This document shows positions 34,901-45,835 of a stretch of DNA of 64,000 nucleotides, piece by piece. Location: the NCBI GenBank assembly GCA_965644315.1, contig CBFFRQ010000032.1, positions 682,001 through 746,000 on the forward strand, written 5' to 3'. Position numbers and translations under genes: made by a program. The notes beneath the pieces are model-generated. The model saw only the letters and a program-made list of their open reading frames with translations, ran no database searches and was not told the DNA's origin. The stretch comes from Caecitellus pseudoparvulus (lineage: Eukaryota > Bigyra: Bicosoecida). Each line of letters opens with the position of its first letter. Within the stretch, counting starts at the first letter, position 1.

Positions 34901-37398
34901 CAAGTCGTCGCCTGCAGGCGGCTCCTGAACTGCAGCAGCACCTTCTGGAAGGGCTTGTGCAGGAGTGTGAAGGAGAGCCTGTTCTCCTCCCACCCACGAC
35001 AGTGCCAAGGGACGGTGAACCCATCCGCGAGACGCCGACCATATCCTGCACCACGCCGTCGCTGCGCGTTGGCCACAAAATCTTGCTTGTGACCACGAAC
35101 AACGTCACAGCACAGTGGCCTTCGGCCTTCCTACGCGTCGAGTGTGGGGAGGGGCAATACGGCCAAGACGGAGAGGTGTGTGAAGACTGCCCTCAAGGCA
35201 CGGTGTGTGATGGCGGCCTTGCTGAGCCTCGCTCAGATGCAGGGTGGTGGAAGGTGAACATGTCTTCCGCGGCAGATTCTGGCGCATGTCCTGCCAGCCG
35301 TGCACACCGAAGTGCCTGCCCCCTTGCCTTGCCTTGTGAGCCAAGGGACGCGTGCCTGGGAGACAACGTGTGCGCAGGCGCCTACACTGGTGAGCGGTGT
35401 GCCTCGTGCGCGCCTCAGTTCTACCGCTTGGACGGCCAGTGCATTGAGTGCCCTGACAACGCCTGGTTGCTCATCTTGGCCTTCGTGCTGGCAGCGCTCG
35501 TCATGGCAGGCATCGCGTACATCCTTTCCAAGAAGGCAGTGAACCTCATCGTCATCGGCATCGGCGTGGACTACTTCCAGGCACTGGCCATCTTCGTTCG
35601 CACAGGCGTACAGTGGCCTGCCCAGGTCGTTGCCCTGTACCGCATCCTCTCCGCGTTTTCGTTCAACCTTGACTTGACGGCTCCTGAGTGCACTCTGGAG
35701 CAGTTCAGCTACGACCGCAAGTTCATGGGCATCATGCTGCTGCCAGTTGGCGCCGCGGCCATCTTTGGGCTCATGCACATTGGCAAGTACTTGTACAAGC
35801 GCTGCATCTTGGGCCGCCGCAAGGGCTTGCATGCCCACCTCCCCATGCTCATTTCCGTCATGGCCATGGCCATGTACTACCTGTACCTGTACCTCACCCG
35901 CACCACCCTGGACATTTTCAACTGCAACCCCACTCAGCCTCCTGACGGCAAAGAGTACCTTGAGGTCGTTTTTGTTCCGTGCTGGGAGGAAGGCGGCATG
36001 CAGATGGCCATGCTGCCTTGGGCTTCCCTTGGCCTCATTTTCTACGTCATCGGGTACCCCGCCGTGGTTACCTTCATCTTGCGCAAGAACAAGGACATGG
36101 TCGTCGAGGACCAGCTGCTCCGCGCGCGCGCCACGGGCGAAGACCGCGCGACCAACCCTCGCTGCTATGAGTTCCGCAAGAAGTACGCTCGCCTGTACTT
36201 CCGCTTCAAGCCAGAGTTTGCGTCGTACTGGATCGTCCTGCTCATCGCCCGCAAGGGCCTGCTGGCCTTCACCGCGCTCATGTTCCGGCGCAACTCCACA
36301 TTCCAGCTGTCCTTCATGCTGCTGGTGTTCTTCGTCGCCCTGCTGTTCCAGATGGTGAACAGCCCCTTCATGTCCCCGAAGGACGTGCAGAATGTCATCA
36401 AGCAGCACGCAGCAACGTCGGATGGTGTGGACCAAAGCGCCCAGGCCAGCCTGGAGGTTGCCTCGCGTGCAGCGCGCACGAAAGCACACCGCATGACCCT
36501 GAACAGCAAGAGCGCCAGGGCGTACGCTGCCAACCGGTCCATGGGCACTGCTATTGCGCTGGTGGGGTCAGCGCTGCTCAGCAGCTCATCCGGCATCATG
36601 GAGCTCATCACCGACTACAACTTCCTGGAGTCGGTGTTCTTGGTGTGCCCCATCCTCATTGCTCTGGCAGGCATCATGTTTGAGAGCGACCGCTTTGCAG
36701 ATGGCGCCAATGCCACAGAGCGCACGGCCATCACCGTCATCGTGCTCTTCATCATCATCACATCCATCCTGTATCTGGCCTGCGTGTTTGTCGTGGACAT
36801 GCGTTATCAGCTGGCTGTGCAGCGCGCCCGTGACCAGCTCATGGCAGGAACCAAGAAGGGCAAGAAGGGCAAGAAGGGCAAGAAGGGTGGCTCTTCAAGT
36901 GGTGAGGGCAAGGGCCTGGATGCCGCCGGCATGCGCAAGCTGCTGGACGATGCCCGCAAGCTGGACGGTGACACGGACCAGACCGTCACCACCGCCAACA
37001 ACCCCATGATGCTGCAGAAGAAGGCCGACCGCAGCAAGGAGCTCGCAGGCCCCGTGGACAACATGACCTTCCTTGCCAAGGTCAAAGAGTGGGAAGCGGA
37101 GATGGAGGCAGGCGCGACGTACGGCGATGTCGTGGACCTGCTGTCCGCCCAACAACGCGGGCTGCACGAGCTGCTCAAATGGCTGGCCGCTGAACGTGAG
37201 GCCCGGCGCAAGCTGGCCTCCGAGAGCCGTGCCGAAGTCCAAGGTACCTCCCGCAAGGTGGCCTCCAAGCGCATGCGCAAGGGCAAGCGGCAGATTGGAC
37301 AGGCCAACGTTCGGCGGTCCATTGCTGCCAACATGAACCCTTTCGCTGGCACGCGCGCAGGTAAGATCGCCGCGTTCAAGAAACGTGGAAAGCCGTGA
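22902..37398 (+). CDS. Giant multidomain surface protein: EGF, C-type lectin, cadherin and IPT/TIG repeats with polytopic membrane domain
   Basis: About 4,700 residues. Exon 1 (22902–23030) encodes a signal peptide (SSLTVILLALAALVARA). A second exon ends at 23322 (PCTDDECT) and may begin at 23137 or later; exons within 23323–23595 are uncertain. The rest is one uninterrupted exon, 23596–37398. Domains in order: two EGF-like modules (about 24365–24600, CSGHGTC twice); a C-type lectin domain (24619–24985, ECWIGLSDR…CVLFDSGDW); GCC2/GCC3-type cysteine repeats (24988–25770, CPAGTFRASSG); about nine cadherin-like repeats (26230–29450, each closing with DVNEAP-like motifs); about fourteen IPT/TIG-like repeats (29460–34620); a Cys-rich stalk (35140–35460); roughly ten membrane helices (35460–36800); a Lys-rich cytosolic tail. 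It looks like an adhesion or recognition receptor, but no function is known from sequence. Confidence 0.85.
31179..31723 (+). repeat. Near-identical inverted repeat, copy 1 (within giant gene 1)
   Basis: These 545 bases match 63456–64000 in inverse orientation. In a base-by-base comparison I found two differences, at 31596 and 31695 of this copy, both silent. The block covers parts of three IPT/TIG repeats. Just after 31723 the two genes diverge sharply; the other end runs past the window edge in copy 2, so the true length is unknown. Confidence 0.93.
36853..36888 (+). repeat. AAGAAGGGC tandem repeat
   Basis: Four copies of a 9-base unit encode Lys-Lys-Gly repeated in the cytosolic tail just after the last membrane helix of giant protein 1. 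The last copy ends GGT. The second giant protein has a different tail at this point. Confidence 0.9.
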
Positions 37399-37729
37399 AC
37401 TTGAAGCTCTTGTGACTTGGGCTGTGCTGGAGAACCGCCGGGGCTTCGTGGGCCAACCCCCGTCCCTCGCCACCGTTGGCGTCTTGAGTGTGATTTGCGT
37501 GTCTTGCTGTCACCTGCTGATGTGGTCCTTGCGCAGTGTGCGCGGAGGGTCCCCTCGGCACATTTTTTGTCGCGTTCAACAAAAAATACACTTCTCTGTC
37601 CTGGTATCCCCGGCGTTGGCGTGCCGCAGTCCCGTGATCTCTGCCCACGAGCTCTCCGCTGCCGCGCGCAAGCCACGCCTGGCCGGGCTTCGCTCGGGGC
37701 GTGTTAGCGAGCAGCATACGCCTGCCACC
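37399..37729. other. Intergenic spacer, 331 bases
   Basis: Separates the giant gene from the glucosidase II beta gene on the same strand. It contains an A/T-richer patch around 37561–37590 (TTTTTTGTCG, CAAAAAATAC) that could be part of a 3' end or promoter. No coding frame is evident. Confidence 0.45.
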
Positions 37730-39141
37730 ATGGCGCGCAGCTCTAGTTACATACTGCTGCTTGCCGCATCGTGTGTCTTTGTTGTTCGATCTGCTGTCGT
37801 TGGCATCCCTGCAAGCCTGCAGACCCAGTATTCAGGCCCAGTGCGTGCCACGTGCGGAGCAAATTCCGCGATGCTTGTCGAATGACTGCGTGGCTTGCGC
37901 ACGGGCCTGCAGGAATTTACGTGTCTGGGCGGGGGACAAGCCATGCCGCTGTCCAAAGTCAATGACGACTTCTGTGACTGCCCAGATGGAAGCGACGAGC
38001 CTGGGACAGGTAGGTGCCTCTGCCGCGAGAGCCTGGCCCACATCCGGCAGGCGAAACCAACCTTCCACACGCCCGTGCAGCTGCTTGTGCGAATGGCAAG
38101 TTCTACTGCGTCAACAAGGGTTTTCGTGGGGTTTACTTGCCTTCCTCCCGTGTTGGGGATGGCGTTTGTGATTGCTGTGACGGCTCAGACGAGCCTGGCA
38201 CTTGCGCCGACACGTGTGACGAAGCTGGAGCTGAGTGGAGGAAAGCCGAGGCTGAACGCATCCAGCGCGCAGAGGCGGGGGCCAAAGCTAAGGTAGCCTT
38301 CCTGGAAGCTGGGAAGGCCCACCTTGAGGGAAAGGAGGCCGCTCTGGCAGCAGCCAAGTCCGCCGCAGACGCTGCACGGTCCGCGTTGGAGGCGGCCGAA
38401 GCAGAGCTCGCAGACGCCGAGGAGAAGGAAAAGGCTGCCCTGGCTGACATTCAAAGCAAGGGAAATGACGTCATTGTCAGGTCCTTGCAGCTGCACACTG
38501 CCAGCCGGGTGCAGCTGCTGGACATGCTGCTGCAGCTGGCCCGCAATGCGCCCGACGGGAAGCGCTTGCTGAAGGACCTCGCTTTCGACCGAGCTCACAA
38601 GGCAGGCTTGACGTCGGCCCAGCTGGCTAGCTTGGAGTGGCCACAAGAGGGGGAAGGCGGTGCTCCCAAGGAGACGCCAGAGGGCAAGGCGGCCAGGGAC
38701 GCAGTGGACTTGGCCCGTGGCGTCTTGAACGAGCGAGAGTCTGAATTGCGGTCTGCAGAAGCCGCTGCTGAGAAAGACTTTGGGCCAGGCGCGGCGTTCT
38801 ACAAGCTTGACGGCCAGTGCTTCGACGTCAAGGTACAGAAGTACACCTACAGCGTGTGCCCGTACGGCTCCGCGAAGCAAGACCAGACCAGCTTGGGGTC
38901 TTGGTCTGGCTTTCAGGATGAGTACACCAAGATGCTCTTCACAGGTGGAGCCACGTGCTGGAATGGCCCCCAGCGCACTATGACTGTGACCCTGGAGTGT
39001 GGCGCCACCAACGCACTGCACAGCGTGGATGAGCCAAGCAAGTGCCAGTACTCCGCTGTACTGCAGACCCCTGCAGTGTGTGATGACTTGTTTGCCCACC
39101 CAGTTGATGCTAACTTGGGCCAGGAGCACGAAGACTTGTGA
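37730..39141 (+). CDS. PRKCSH: Glucosidase II beta subunit
   Basis: Three exons (37730–37840, 37913–38009, 38081–39141) give 422 residues. It has an N-terminal signal peptide (YILLLAASCVFVV). The paired LDL-receptor-A-like cysteine modules are VNDDFCDCPDGSDEPGT and VGDGVCDCCDGSDEPGT. The second intron falls exactly between them. A charged coiled coil follows (about 38260–38470), then the mannose-6-phosphate-receptor-homology domain (YKLDGQCFDVKVQKYTYSVC…CWNGPQRTMTVTLECG). The beta subunit holds glucosidase II in the ER and binds glycans while the alpha subunit trims glucose from N-glycans. The protein ends QEHEDL, not HDEL or KDEL. It is shorter than animal forms because the acidic Glu-rich stretch and EF-hands are missing. 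The start is the first ATG, in a good context (CCACCATGG). Confidence 0.93.
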
Positions 39142-39338
39142 GGTCCCGAGGGGGGCTTGGACCTTGAGCCAACATGAGAATCCAAACAAACCAATGCAGG
39201 GCCATGCATCCACACGCGTCTGTATGCCCCTTCAGTCTTGAACAGCACTGTAGCATCAACGTCCATGCTATGGGTCGAGCGAGCGCTGGGAGAATCTGAC
39301 AAGTTTGACGAGAAACGCCCACTGTGCCACCTCGAGCC

Positions 39339-41063
39339 ATGGCGGGCGCTCCCTACCAGCGCATGCCTCACCTGCACCTGCTACGCCCCGCACAAGGAAA
39401 AAGACAGTATGAGCTTCAACGGCCAATGCTGAGCACGTCCAAGCTTCGGCATGTGGCAACCCAGACCTCGCCTCAACACCTTGGAGAGGAAGTCATTGAG
39501 CTGCACGTCACTCACCACGGCTCTGGCAGTGCAGGCCAGGGGCCGCGCAGTCTAAGAGTGCGCCACCACGTGCTATCTGCTGGGGCACTGAGCCCCTGCA
39601 CACGCTCTGTGCTTCACGAACTGCTGCTTCCAGCGAGCGGCAGCGTGCGGCAGCTGCCTCAACGCAGCATGGCAAGCGACGTGACTGCCACGCCGACATG
39701 GGCCTCTGCCACCCCAAGCATTGTCTCCCTTGAGGAGTCCAAGTGCCAGACCCTGGAAAGGCCTGATGAGCACGCCGCACCTGCTGCCCCGCCGCCAACC
39801 GAAGAAGGAGGCGGTACGAAAGCTTCGCATGCTCACCCACGCAGTGCACAGCACACACAGCCATCCAGCCCGGAAGCCCAGGCAACTCAGTCCCAACAAT
39901 GCGTAGTAGGGAGGCGCCTTGACGTCGTTGAAAAGAAGCCAACAACGCCTCCCATTCGACTGAACTTGAGGCTGCGGAGACCGCCCTCGCCCTCCGCTGT
40001 TGAGCCTCCACCAGACCCTGCACCCACACGTGCTCCCGCCAGCCCTGGTGCTCCTGATACCCCCCTTGATGTCGAAGCCGCCAGCCGGTATCGGGCGTAC
40101 CTGCAGGGACTGCAGCTGCCGGAGCAGGCCCAAAGCGGACCGACTCAGGTGCTCCCTCTGGCAGGCATTGAACAGGCACATACTGCCCCACCCCTTGCGC
40201 CTTCCTGTCAAAGCGGCAAGGATGGGAGCAAGCAAGCTGTTCAGCAGCTGCAGGTCCGCCTGGCCTCGAGCATTGCGGCTATCAGAGAGCAAGGCGCGCG
40301 ACTCCCGGCCAGGGTGGGCAGACCCCTGAAGCATGCACTGGCCTCCGCCCGCCAGCTGCTACAAGCGCTTGAAGCGCAAGAAGGGGCCACCCCCGAAGAA
40401 CTTGACCGTGCTAGTGCCGCTGTGGATGGTGTTGACATCGCATTTGCCGCAGCAAGGGAGTACATCGCGTTCAAGCTGCAGCAGCCCAAGCCACATAGCC
40501 AAGCTGACGGGAGCATCGCAACAAGCGCCAAGACGTCCCTCAGCGCAGAGCTCGGACTACCTTGCCCCATGCAGTCTCTGCCTGGCCCAGGGAGCAACGC
40601 TCCTTTGATCCGCACATCCAGCATGCCAGTTGTGGAGGAAGCTTCCTCCGAGACACCACACTCAGTGCACAGGCATGACGCGTGGGACGCAATGACATCG
40701 CCTCCTCTCCGGGTGCCACAGCGACACCGCACGCAACTGAGCCGTGGAGGGAGTCTGCGGGAACGCCGGACGGGCAAGGGCTTGGCTCTGCGCATCGGCA
40801 AGGCATCCCCACAACACAGCGGCCGGCCCGCTTCTCACGACGCCAAGCAGAGGGCACAGAGCAGTCACCCCAAGAAATCCGCACAGCCTGGCACACGAAC
40901 AGGGTACCTGTACCCAGAAGAGGCCAAAGCGATGAAGAAGGCCAGAGGCAGGGCTCACATCATGCAAGCCACCAAGCTGCAGCATGTGTCTCAGAGCGTG
41001 CTATTCACACCCAAGGGGAATGTGAAGGTGAGTAAGGCCAGCACCAGCGGGTGGCTACAGTGA
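39339..41063 (+). CDS. Hypothetical disordered protein
   Basis: A single open frame of 574 residues from ATG 39339. It is rich in Pro, Ser, Ala, Gln and Arg. A possible coiled-coil or helical stretch lies at about 40235–40480 ([20 protein letters not shown], then [20 protein letters not shown]). The C-terminus is basic, with [19 protein letters not shown] and [12 protein letters not shown] recognise no family. No signal peptide or membrane segment is seen. The basic end and low complexity would fit a cytoskeletal, ciliary or nuclear scaffold, but this is only a guess. The length without stops in a GC-rich genome is weak evidence alone; the consistent frame up to a stop 28 bases from convergent RPL38 supports it. 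Confidence 0.6.
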   Translation: MAGAPYQRMPHLHLLRPAQGKRQYELQRPMLSTSKLRHVATQTSPQHLGEEVIELHVTHHGSGSAGQGPRSLRVRHHVLSAGALSPCTRSVLHELLLPASGSVRQLPQRSMASDVTATPTWASATPSIVSLEESKCQTLERPDEHAAPAAPPPTEEGGGTKASHAHPRSAQHTQPSSPEAQATQSQQCVVGRRLDVVEKKPTTPPIRLNLRLRRPPSPSAVEPPPDPAPTRAPASPGAPDTPLDVEAASRYRAYLQGLQLPEQAQSGPTQVLPLAGIEQAHTAPPLAPSCQSGKDGSKQAVQQLQVRLASSIAAIREQGARLPARVGRPLKHALASARQLLQALEAQEGATPEELDRASAAVDGVDIAFAAAREYIAFKLQQPKPHSQADGSIATSAKTSLSAELGLPCPMQSLPGPGSNAPLIRTSSMPVVEEASSETPHSVHRHDAWDAMTSPPLRVPQRHRTQLSRGGSLRERRTGKGLALRIGKASPQHSGRPASHDAKQRAQSSHPKKSAQPGTRTGYLYPEEAKAMKKARGRAHIMQATKLQHVSQSVLFTPKGNVKVSKASTSGWLQ

Positions 41064-41091
41064 GGGTCCCGTCTGCAATGCATTGACACAC

Positions 41092-41434
41092 TTAAGAGGA
41101 CTTCTCGTCGATGTCGTTGCGCTGCAGGCCTGCAAGAGGAGGGCAAGTCGGCTCTCACAGTGCACAGGCGTTCCAATCCGCGGACGACAAAGACACACAA
41201 CGTACCAGGGGGCAGAGACAGCTTCAGCTTCTTGGCCTTGGTCAGGTCCGGCACGCACAGCGTGTACAGGTAGCGGGAGCAGCGAACCTTGAACTTGGTC
41301 ACGTTCTCACGCTTGGCGAACTTGCCGTTGACCTTCTTGGTGCGGGTGGAGGTCTTGATCTTCACGGCGCGCGCATCAGAGCGGCGGGTGACCTTCAGGA
41401 ACTCCTGAATGGTCTTGATCTCCTTGGGCTGCAT
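41092..41434 (-). CDS. RPL38: 60S ribosomal protein L38
   Basis: Two exons (41434–41206, 41129–41092) joined across a 76-base intron (GTACGT…TGCAG) give 88 residues. The sequence has [33 protein letters not shown] and KLSLPPGLQ, all diagnostic of L38. It is longer than the usual roughly 70 residues because of an extra basic segment ([19 protein letters not shown]) just before the KFKVRCSRY strand. The start is uncertain: ATG 41434 reads MQPKEIK, but ATGCAG is also a perfect splice acceptor, and most L38 proteins begin MPK or MPR, so an upstream exon carrying only the ATG (or ATG plus one codon) is possible. Confidence 0.9.
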
Positions 41435-42130
41435 AGGGAGAGGGGGCAGCGACAACAGTGCAGGGGTGAAGGGGGTCAAATTCCGCACCAACACCAGCGG
41501 ACGCAGGCGCTGCCGGGAGGCGAGGCACAGCCCCCACCACACACTGCATCTCCTGCAGCAGCACCAATATGTGGTGTTGCAGCGCATCGGACCGTCCACA
41601 TCGACATGGGCTGAGCGGGAGCTGACCAGGACGGGCGCCACACGGAGAAAACTGCAGACACGCTGCTCAGGCAGGGAGCTGCGCGCCAGTGGACAATGCC
41701 GCGCCCTGCCTAGCTGAAGGCACCACGCTGCAAGTCCTCAGCGGTACTGCCGCACCACACCCGGAATACAAGCGCCGCACCGCCATGCACCACGCATAAG
41801 AGAGCGAAGCTGGGGTGCGGAAAAAGGGGGCAACACGTCCACAAGTGCTCACCATTTCTGACGCAAGGAGCTGTGTTCAACCTGACCACAACCTGCTGTA
41901 CATGCACAGTGTCATGCATGGGACGTGGGAAGCGGGTAGAAGTCTCTGGGAGTCATGGGAAGTACTGGGTGCGAGCAACAAGGTTGAGCCAGGCAACCGT
42001 AAAATATGCGTTCCGCGAATGATGTAAACACACATCTTCACTTCCGCCCCTCTCACACTTTCCCCAGCGACACACCCGAGGCCTCCACAGCCACCGTGTA
42101 AGGCAGTCGGACTGGACAGCACTCTTTGCC
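41435..42130. other. Intergenic region between divergent RPL38 and apyrase genes, 696 bases
   Basis: The longest gene-free stretch in the window. It must contain both promoters and perhaps the first exon of RPL38. I see no convincing protein-coding frame and no transfer-RNA-like structure. Locally it is less GC-rich than coding sequence (for example around 41990–42060). Confidence 0.45.
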
Positions 42131-43609
42131 ATGCTGCCGCTGACCAGCGCCGCAAGCCCGACTGCCAGCCGGGGCGACGCCTACAACAACGGAAAGCGGG
42201 GCTTCAGCATGGACTCGGCGAAGATGGGCCGTGCAGCCCTGGCGGCTGTGGGTGTCATTGGTTTGATGGTGTTCTCGTTCACGGTTTTCAGGACGTCGGG
42301 CTCACCCCTCAGCACTTCGGCGGTGCGTGCCACCTGGGCCAATGCCTGTGTTTGCTCCGCCCCCATTGACAAGTGGCGATTCCCCTGCACAGCTTGCCAG
42401 CATCCCAAACAGCATGCGTGTGGCCGTAATTGCAGACTTGGACAAGCAGTCACGCATGGCTGATGCGAAGGGCATGTGGGGGTCCATCTTCAAGACTGTG
42501 AGTATGCGGTGTCCCTGAAACTCCGCCGAAACGCGCGGGCATTTCTGTAGCGCCGACGTCTCCGGCACAGGGAACCTTGATGTATGATGCCCCCAATCAG
42601 TTCTTTTCCATCGAGTGGGATGAAGACAAATGGCTCCACTCTCGTGTGCGTGCCGTGTCCGTGCCTGCGAACTCGACGGCGCCAGACAGTCTCTCCGCTC
42701 TTCATGCAGCATGCTGAGGGGGTGAGGGGCTTGGAGCTTAGCGAACTGGTCTCGTTCGGCGGCCGCCTGTTGACTTGTGACGACCGCAGCGGCATCATCT
42801 TCGAGGTTCTGGATGCGCGCGGCGACTCCCCAAGGGTCGTGCCCCGGCACATCATGATGGAAGGGGACGGCAACACGGACAAGGGCTTCAAGTGCGAGTG
42901 GATGGCGGTGAAGGGAGACAAGCTGTATGTGGGCAGCTTCGGGAAGGAGTATACCACTCCTGATGGCGGCGTGAAGAACCGAAACAACATGTGGGTCATG
43001 GTGTTCAACGCTAAGTTTGACATGGTTCGCGAGGACTGGGTGCAGCAGTTCACCAACCTCCGCGAGCACTTTGGCTACGCATTCCCCGCCTACCTGCTGC
43101 ACGAGACGGTGATGTGGAGTGAGGTGAGTCCCCGAGTGTCTAAGACTGCCTGCAAGCCTCCAGCGTAACACTCCCAAAACCCCTCTGCCGATCCTGCAGA
43201 CGCGCTCCAAGTGGGTCTTCCTTCCTCGTCGCATGAGCAAGGAAGCGTACAACGATGTGCTGGATGAGTCAAAGGGTGCCAACACTGTCATGCTGGCCAA
43301 TGAGGCCTTCACTGACTTCGAGTCCTTCACCGTGGGCACCCTCACGCCTACCAGGGGCTTCAGCACCGCCAAGTTTGTGCCAGGCTCTCGTGAGGGAGTG
43401 GTGGTGGCAATCAAGTCTGAGGAGAACGCAGAACTGAACACCCAAGCAAGCTGTGCGTGCATTGTGCCCTGGCACCAACGCGAGGCGCCGCACGCCCTCC
43501 ACATGCTCCCTACACAGACATCACCGTCTTTAACATGAAGGGCGAGGAGCTCATGAGGGAAACGCAGATTCCAGGGCGGCACAAGTACGAAGGTGTGGAG
43601 TTTCTGTGA
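42131..43609 (+). CDS. CANT1: CANT1-like calcium-dependent nucleotidase (apyrase)
   Basis: Six exons (42131–42322, 42393–42497, 42571–42645, 42710–43123, 43200–43452, 43518–43609) give 376 residues, all in phase. A single N-terminal hydrophobic anchor (AAVGVIGLMVFSFTVF) makes it a type II Golgi or ER membrane enzyme. Conserved apyrase motifs are ADLDKQS, FFSIEWDEDKWLHS, RGLELSELVSFGGRL, CDDRSGIIFEV, KGFKCEWMAVKGDKLYVGS, KWVFLPRRMS and KYEGVEFL at the C-terminus. The last intron splits a Tyr codon (ASYITVF). The enzyme hydrolyses UDP and GDP released by lumenal sugar transfer. The family occurs in animals and some protists and not in land plants. It is convergent with the PRODH gene, 12 bases between stops. 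Confidence 0.92.
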
Positions 43610-43621
43610 GGCCCCACCTGC

Positions 43622-45630
43622 CTAGCGCTGGTTAGGAGCCAGGCGGTGCAGAATGGCAGATCGCAAGAGTTTGCGCTCCCGGGCCGCGCCGGCCAGCAAG
43701 TCGCCGTTCTCTTGTGCACGCCGGATGAGGTAGGGGATGGTCTTGCCTACGGGTCCGTAAGGGACGTACTTGTACACGGCGAAGCCCTTGGCGCCGAGGG
43801 TGAAGCTCACGTGGTCGCACATGCCCAGGAGTTGCCCAAAGAATACAGCATTGTCCTTTCGGCTGATGCCCAGCTCACCCATCATGTCCACAGCTCGCTG
43901 GATGGAGGCCTCGTTGTGCGACGCCACCATCACGCGGGCGCCACTGCCATCAGCGATGGATTCCATCACTCGACGCAGGCACCAGTCGTAAGCGTCGTGC
44001 GTAGCCTGGATGTTGGGCTGGATGGGGTTTGGGTACCCCCCGTCTTCCGCGCGCTTTGCCTCCTGCACACGGTACGCGCCTCGAACCAGCTTCGCGCCGA
44101 ACTTGTATCCATGCTTGCGTGCCTTGTCCAAGGCCAAGGACATGCGGTCGGGGCAGTCTTTCAGGTATGCCTGGTAGGTATTGAACACCACCGGTCGCTC
44201 GATGTTGTACTGGCGCTGCAAGTACCATACGATATGGTCGATGGCAGGCTGCATGTACGCTGTGGGGCACGTGGGAGTGTGCGAGTCCGGGCAACCATGC
44301 ATGGCAGTTCGGGCGCCCGCACTCACTCTGCTCTGCGTCAAACATGATGGTCACACCAGCCTCGTCTGCTGCCTGTGCGAGGCGCTCAGCACGCTTGAGC
44401 ATGGCATCCAGGCTACGCTGCAGCTCTGGGGTCAGCTTCGTGGGGCGTCCGGGCGGCAAAATGCTGGACGGCACATTCTCTGCTTGCATGCCACCAAGGA
44501 TGCGGGGGTTGCAGTAGTCCAGCCATTCCTGCGATGCGGGGCAGAGCGGCCAAGTGCGTGCGAGCAGCACTTGTGCAGCGTGGCTGTGATTAACGCACGA
44601 CGAAGTCTATGGTGCCAGTGCCGTCAGCATCAATGTCATGGAAAAGGGCCTCTGCCTCAGCTTCATCCATGCTCATGCCACTGAGCTGCACGCCCTTGAC
44701 AAAGGCTTCTTTGTCCAGTGTGGCCGAGTGCAGAGGCAGGGACACGACGAAGGACTCCAGGTCCACACCCTCCGCCGCCTTGGCCCCTCCCGCCACCCTC
44801 AAAAACGCTGCGCGGATGTCCATGAGCACTTGGCTCAAGTGCTGCAGGGCTTGTGGCACCCCCAATGACGTCACTTTCACTGCAGCGAACCCTGCCTTGC
44901 CTTCCAGGGACGCCGCAGCCCGGATGGAGCTGAGAGTGATGTCCAGGTTCTCGTCACACGCCTCCTCGCCCACATAGGCGTACGTTCGAGACTGCAGCTT
45001 GTCCTCTGACACGCCCAAGTCACGCATGGACTCTTCAGGGACGTCTTCTTCAGCGGCGTAATCCAGAATGCTGCCGACTCCGCTGGCACGCAGCTCGGCG
45101 ATGCGAGGCGCAATGCCTTTCTGGTCTTCCCCCGCACAAAAGTGCGCAAAGAAGGTTTTCTGTGAGAGCCAAAGAAGCGGGCAGCGTCCGAAAAGCGGCG
45201 CATGTGCCGTTCGCCCCGCCAGGAGTGCCTCACCTCAACCAATGGAAGCACAATGGCGTCACCGAGCACGCTGCGCATCTGCTTCAACAACGAGTGGCCA
45301 TACCGAGCAACCCCCGGAAAGGATGAAAACTGCAATACAGCCAACGCCAGCGTGAGCTGGCCCAACGTTTTGTCCTGCGCAGAGCAGGCAGCACGGCATG
45401 GAAGGTGCAGGTTCGCAAGTGCAGTGCACTTGGGGCAAAACAGACTGGCGAGCTGGCTCGCTTACCTTGTACGCTGCCTTGAAGTCTCCGAAGTCCAGGG
45501 GCACTTCAGCCTTGCTTTCAGGCTTTGCCACAGTTGACATGCATCGTGGGGCAGCATTGAAGCACCGCACGGTGTGCACAGCTTTGGCAGCCGAAGCTGC
45601 CACGCCCCTCGTCCAACCCGCCACTGCCAT
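43622..45630 (-). CDS. PRODH: Mitochondrial proline dehydrogenase with EF-hand insert
   Basis: Five exons (45630–45466, 45374–45234, 45159–44599, 44528–44327, 44259–43622) give 568 residues. The N-terminus (MAVAGWTRGVAASAAKAVHT…) is Arg/Ala-rich with no acidic residue for 40 positions, typical of a mitochondrial presequence. FAD/proline-binding motifs include SILDYAAEEDVPEE, FDAEQTYMQPA, FNTYQAYLKD, FGAKLVRGAYR, VMVASHNE, FFGQLLGMCDHV and KYVPYGPVGKTIPYLIRRA. It oxidises proline to pyrroline-5-carboxylate and feeds electrons to quinone. A central insert contains one EF-hand loop (DADGTGTIDFVE), as in animal-type PRODH. The codons for its last residues lie in different exons. Every splice join is in phase. 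Confidence 0.95.
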
Positions 45631-45835
45631 TCGACCAAGCTGGCGCGCGTTATGATAGAAAGGACCAGTACAAGTACCTGTCCTGGGGATCCAATTCACG
45701 CTGAAAACGTCTTTGGTTAATTGTATTCTGCTCTGAATCTCCTGCTGCACGGCCTGAGGGGAGCAGCACATACACGCACCTTGTGGCCTGTTGATCCCCC
45801 CCTGGCAGACCGTCCCCCTGCCGATAGGGCCATGC

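Noticed and set aside
35233-36489. 418-codon minus-strand frame
   Set aside because: Antisense of the membrane domain of giant protein 1. Its translation is His/Gln/Glu-rich, the typical mirror of a GC-rich membrane protein gene.
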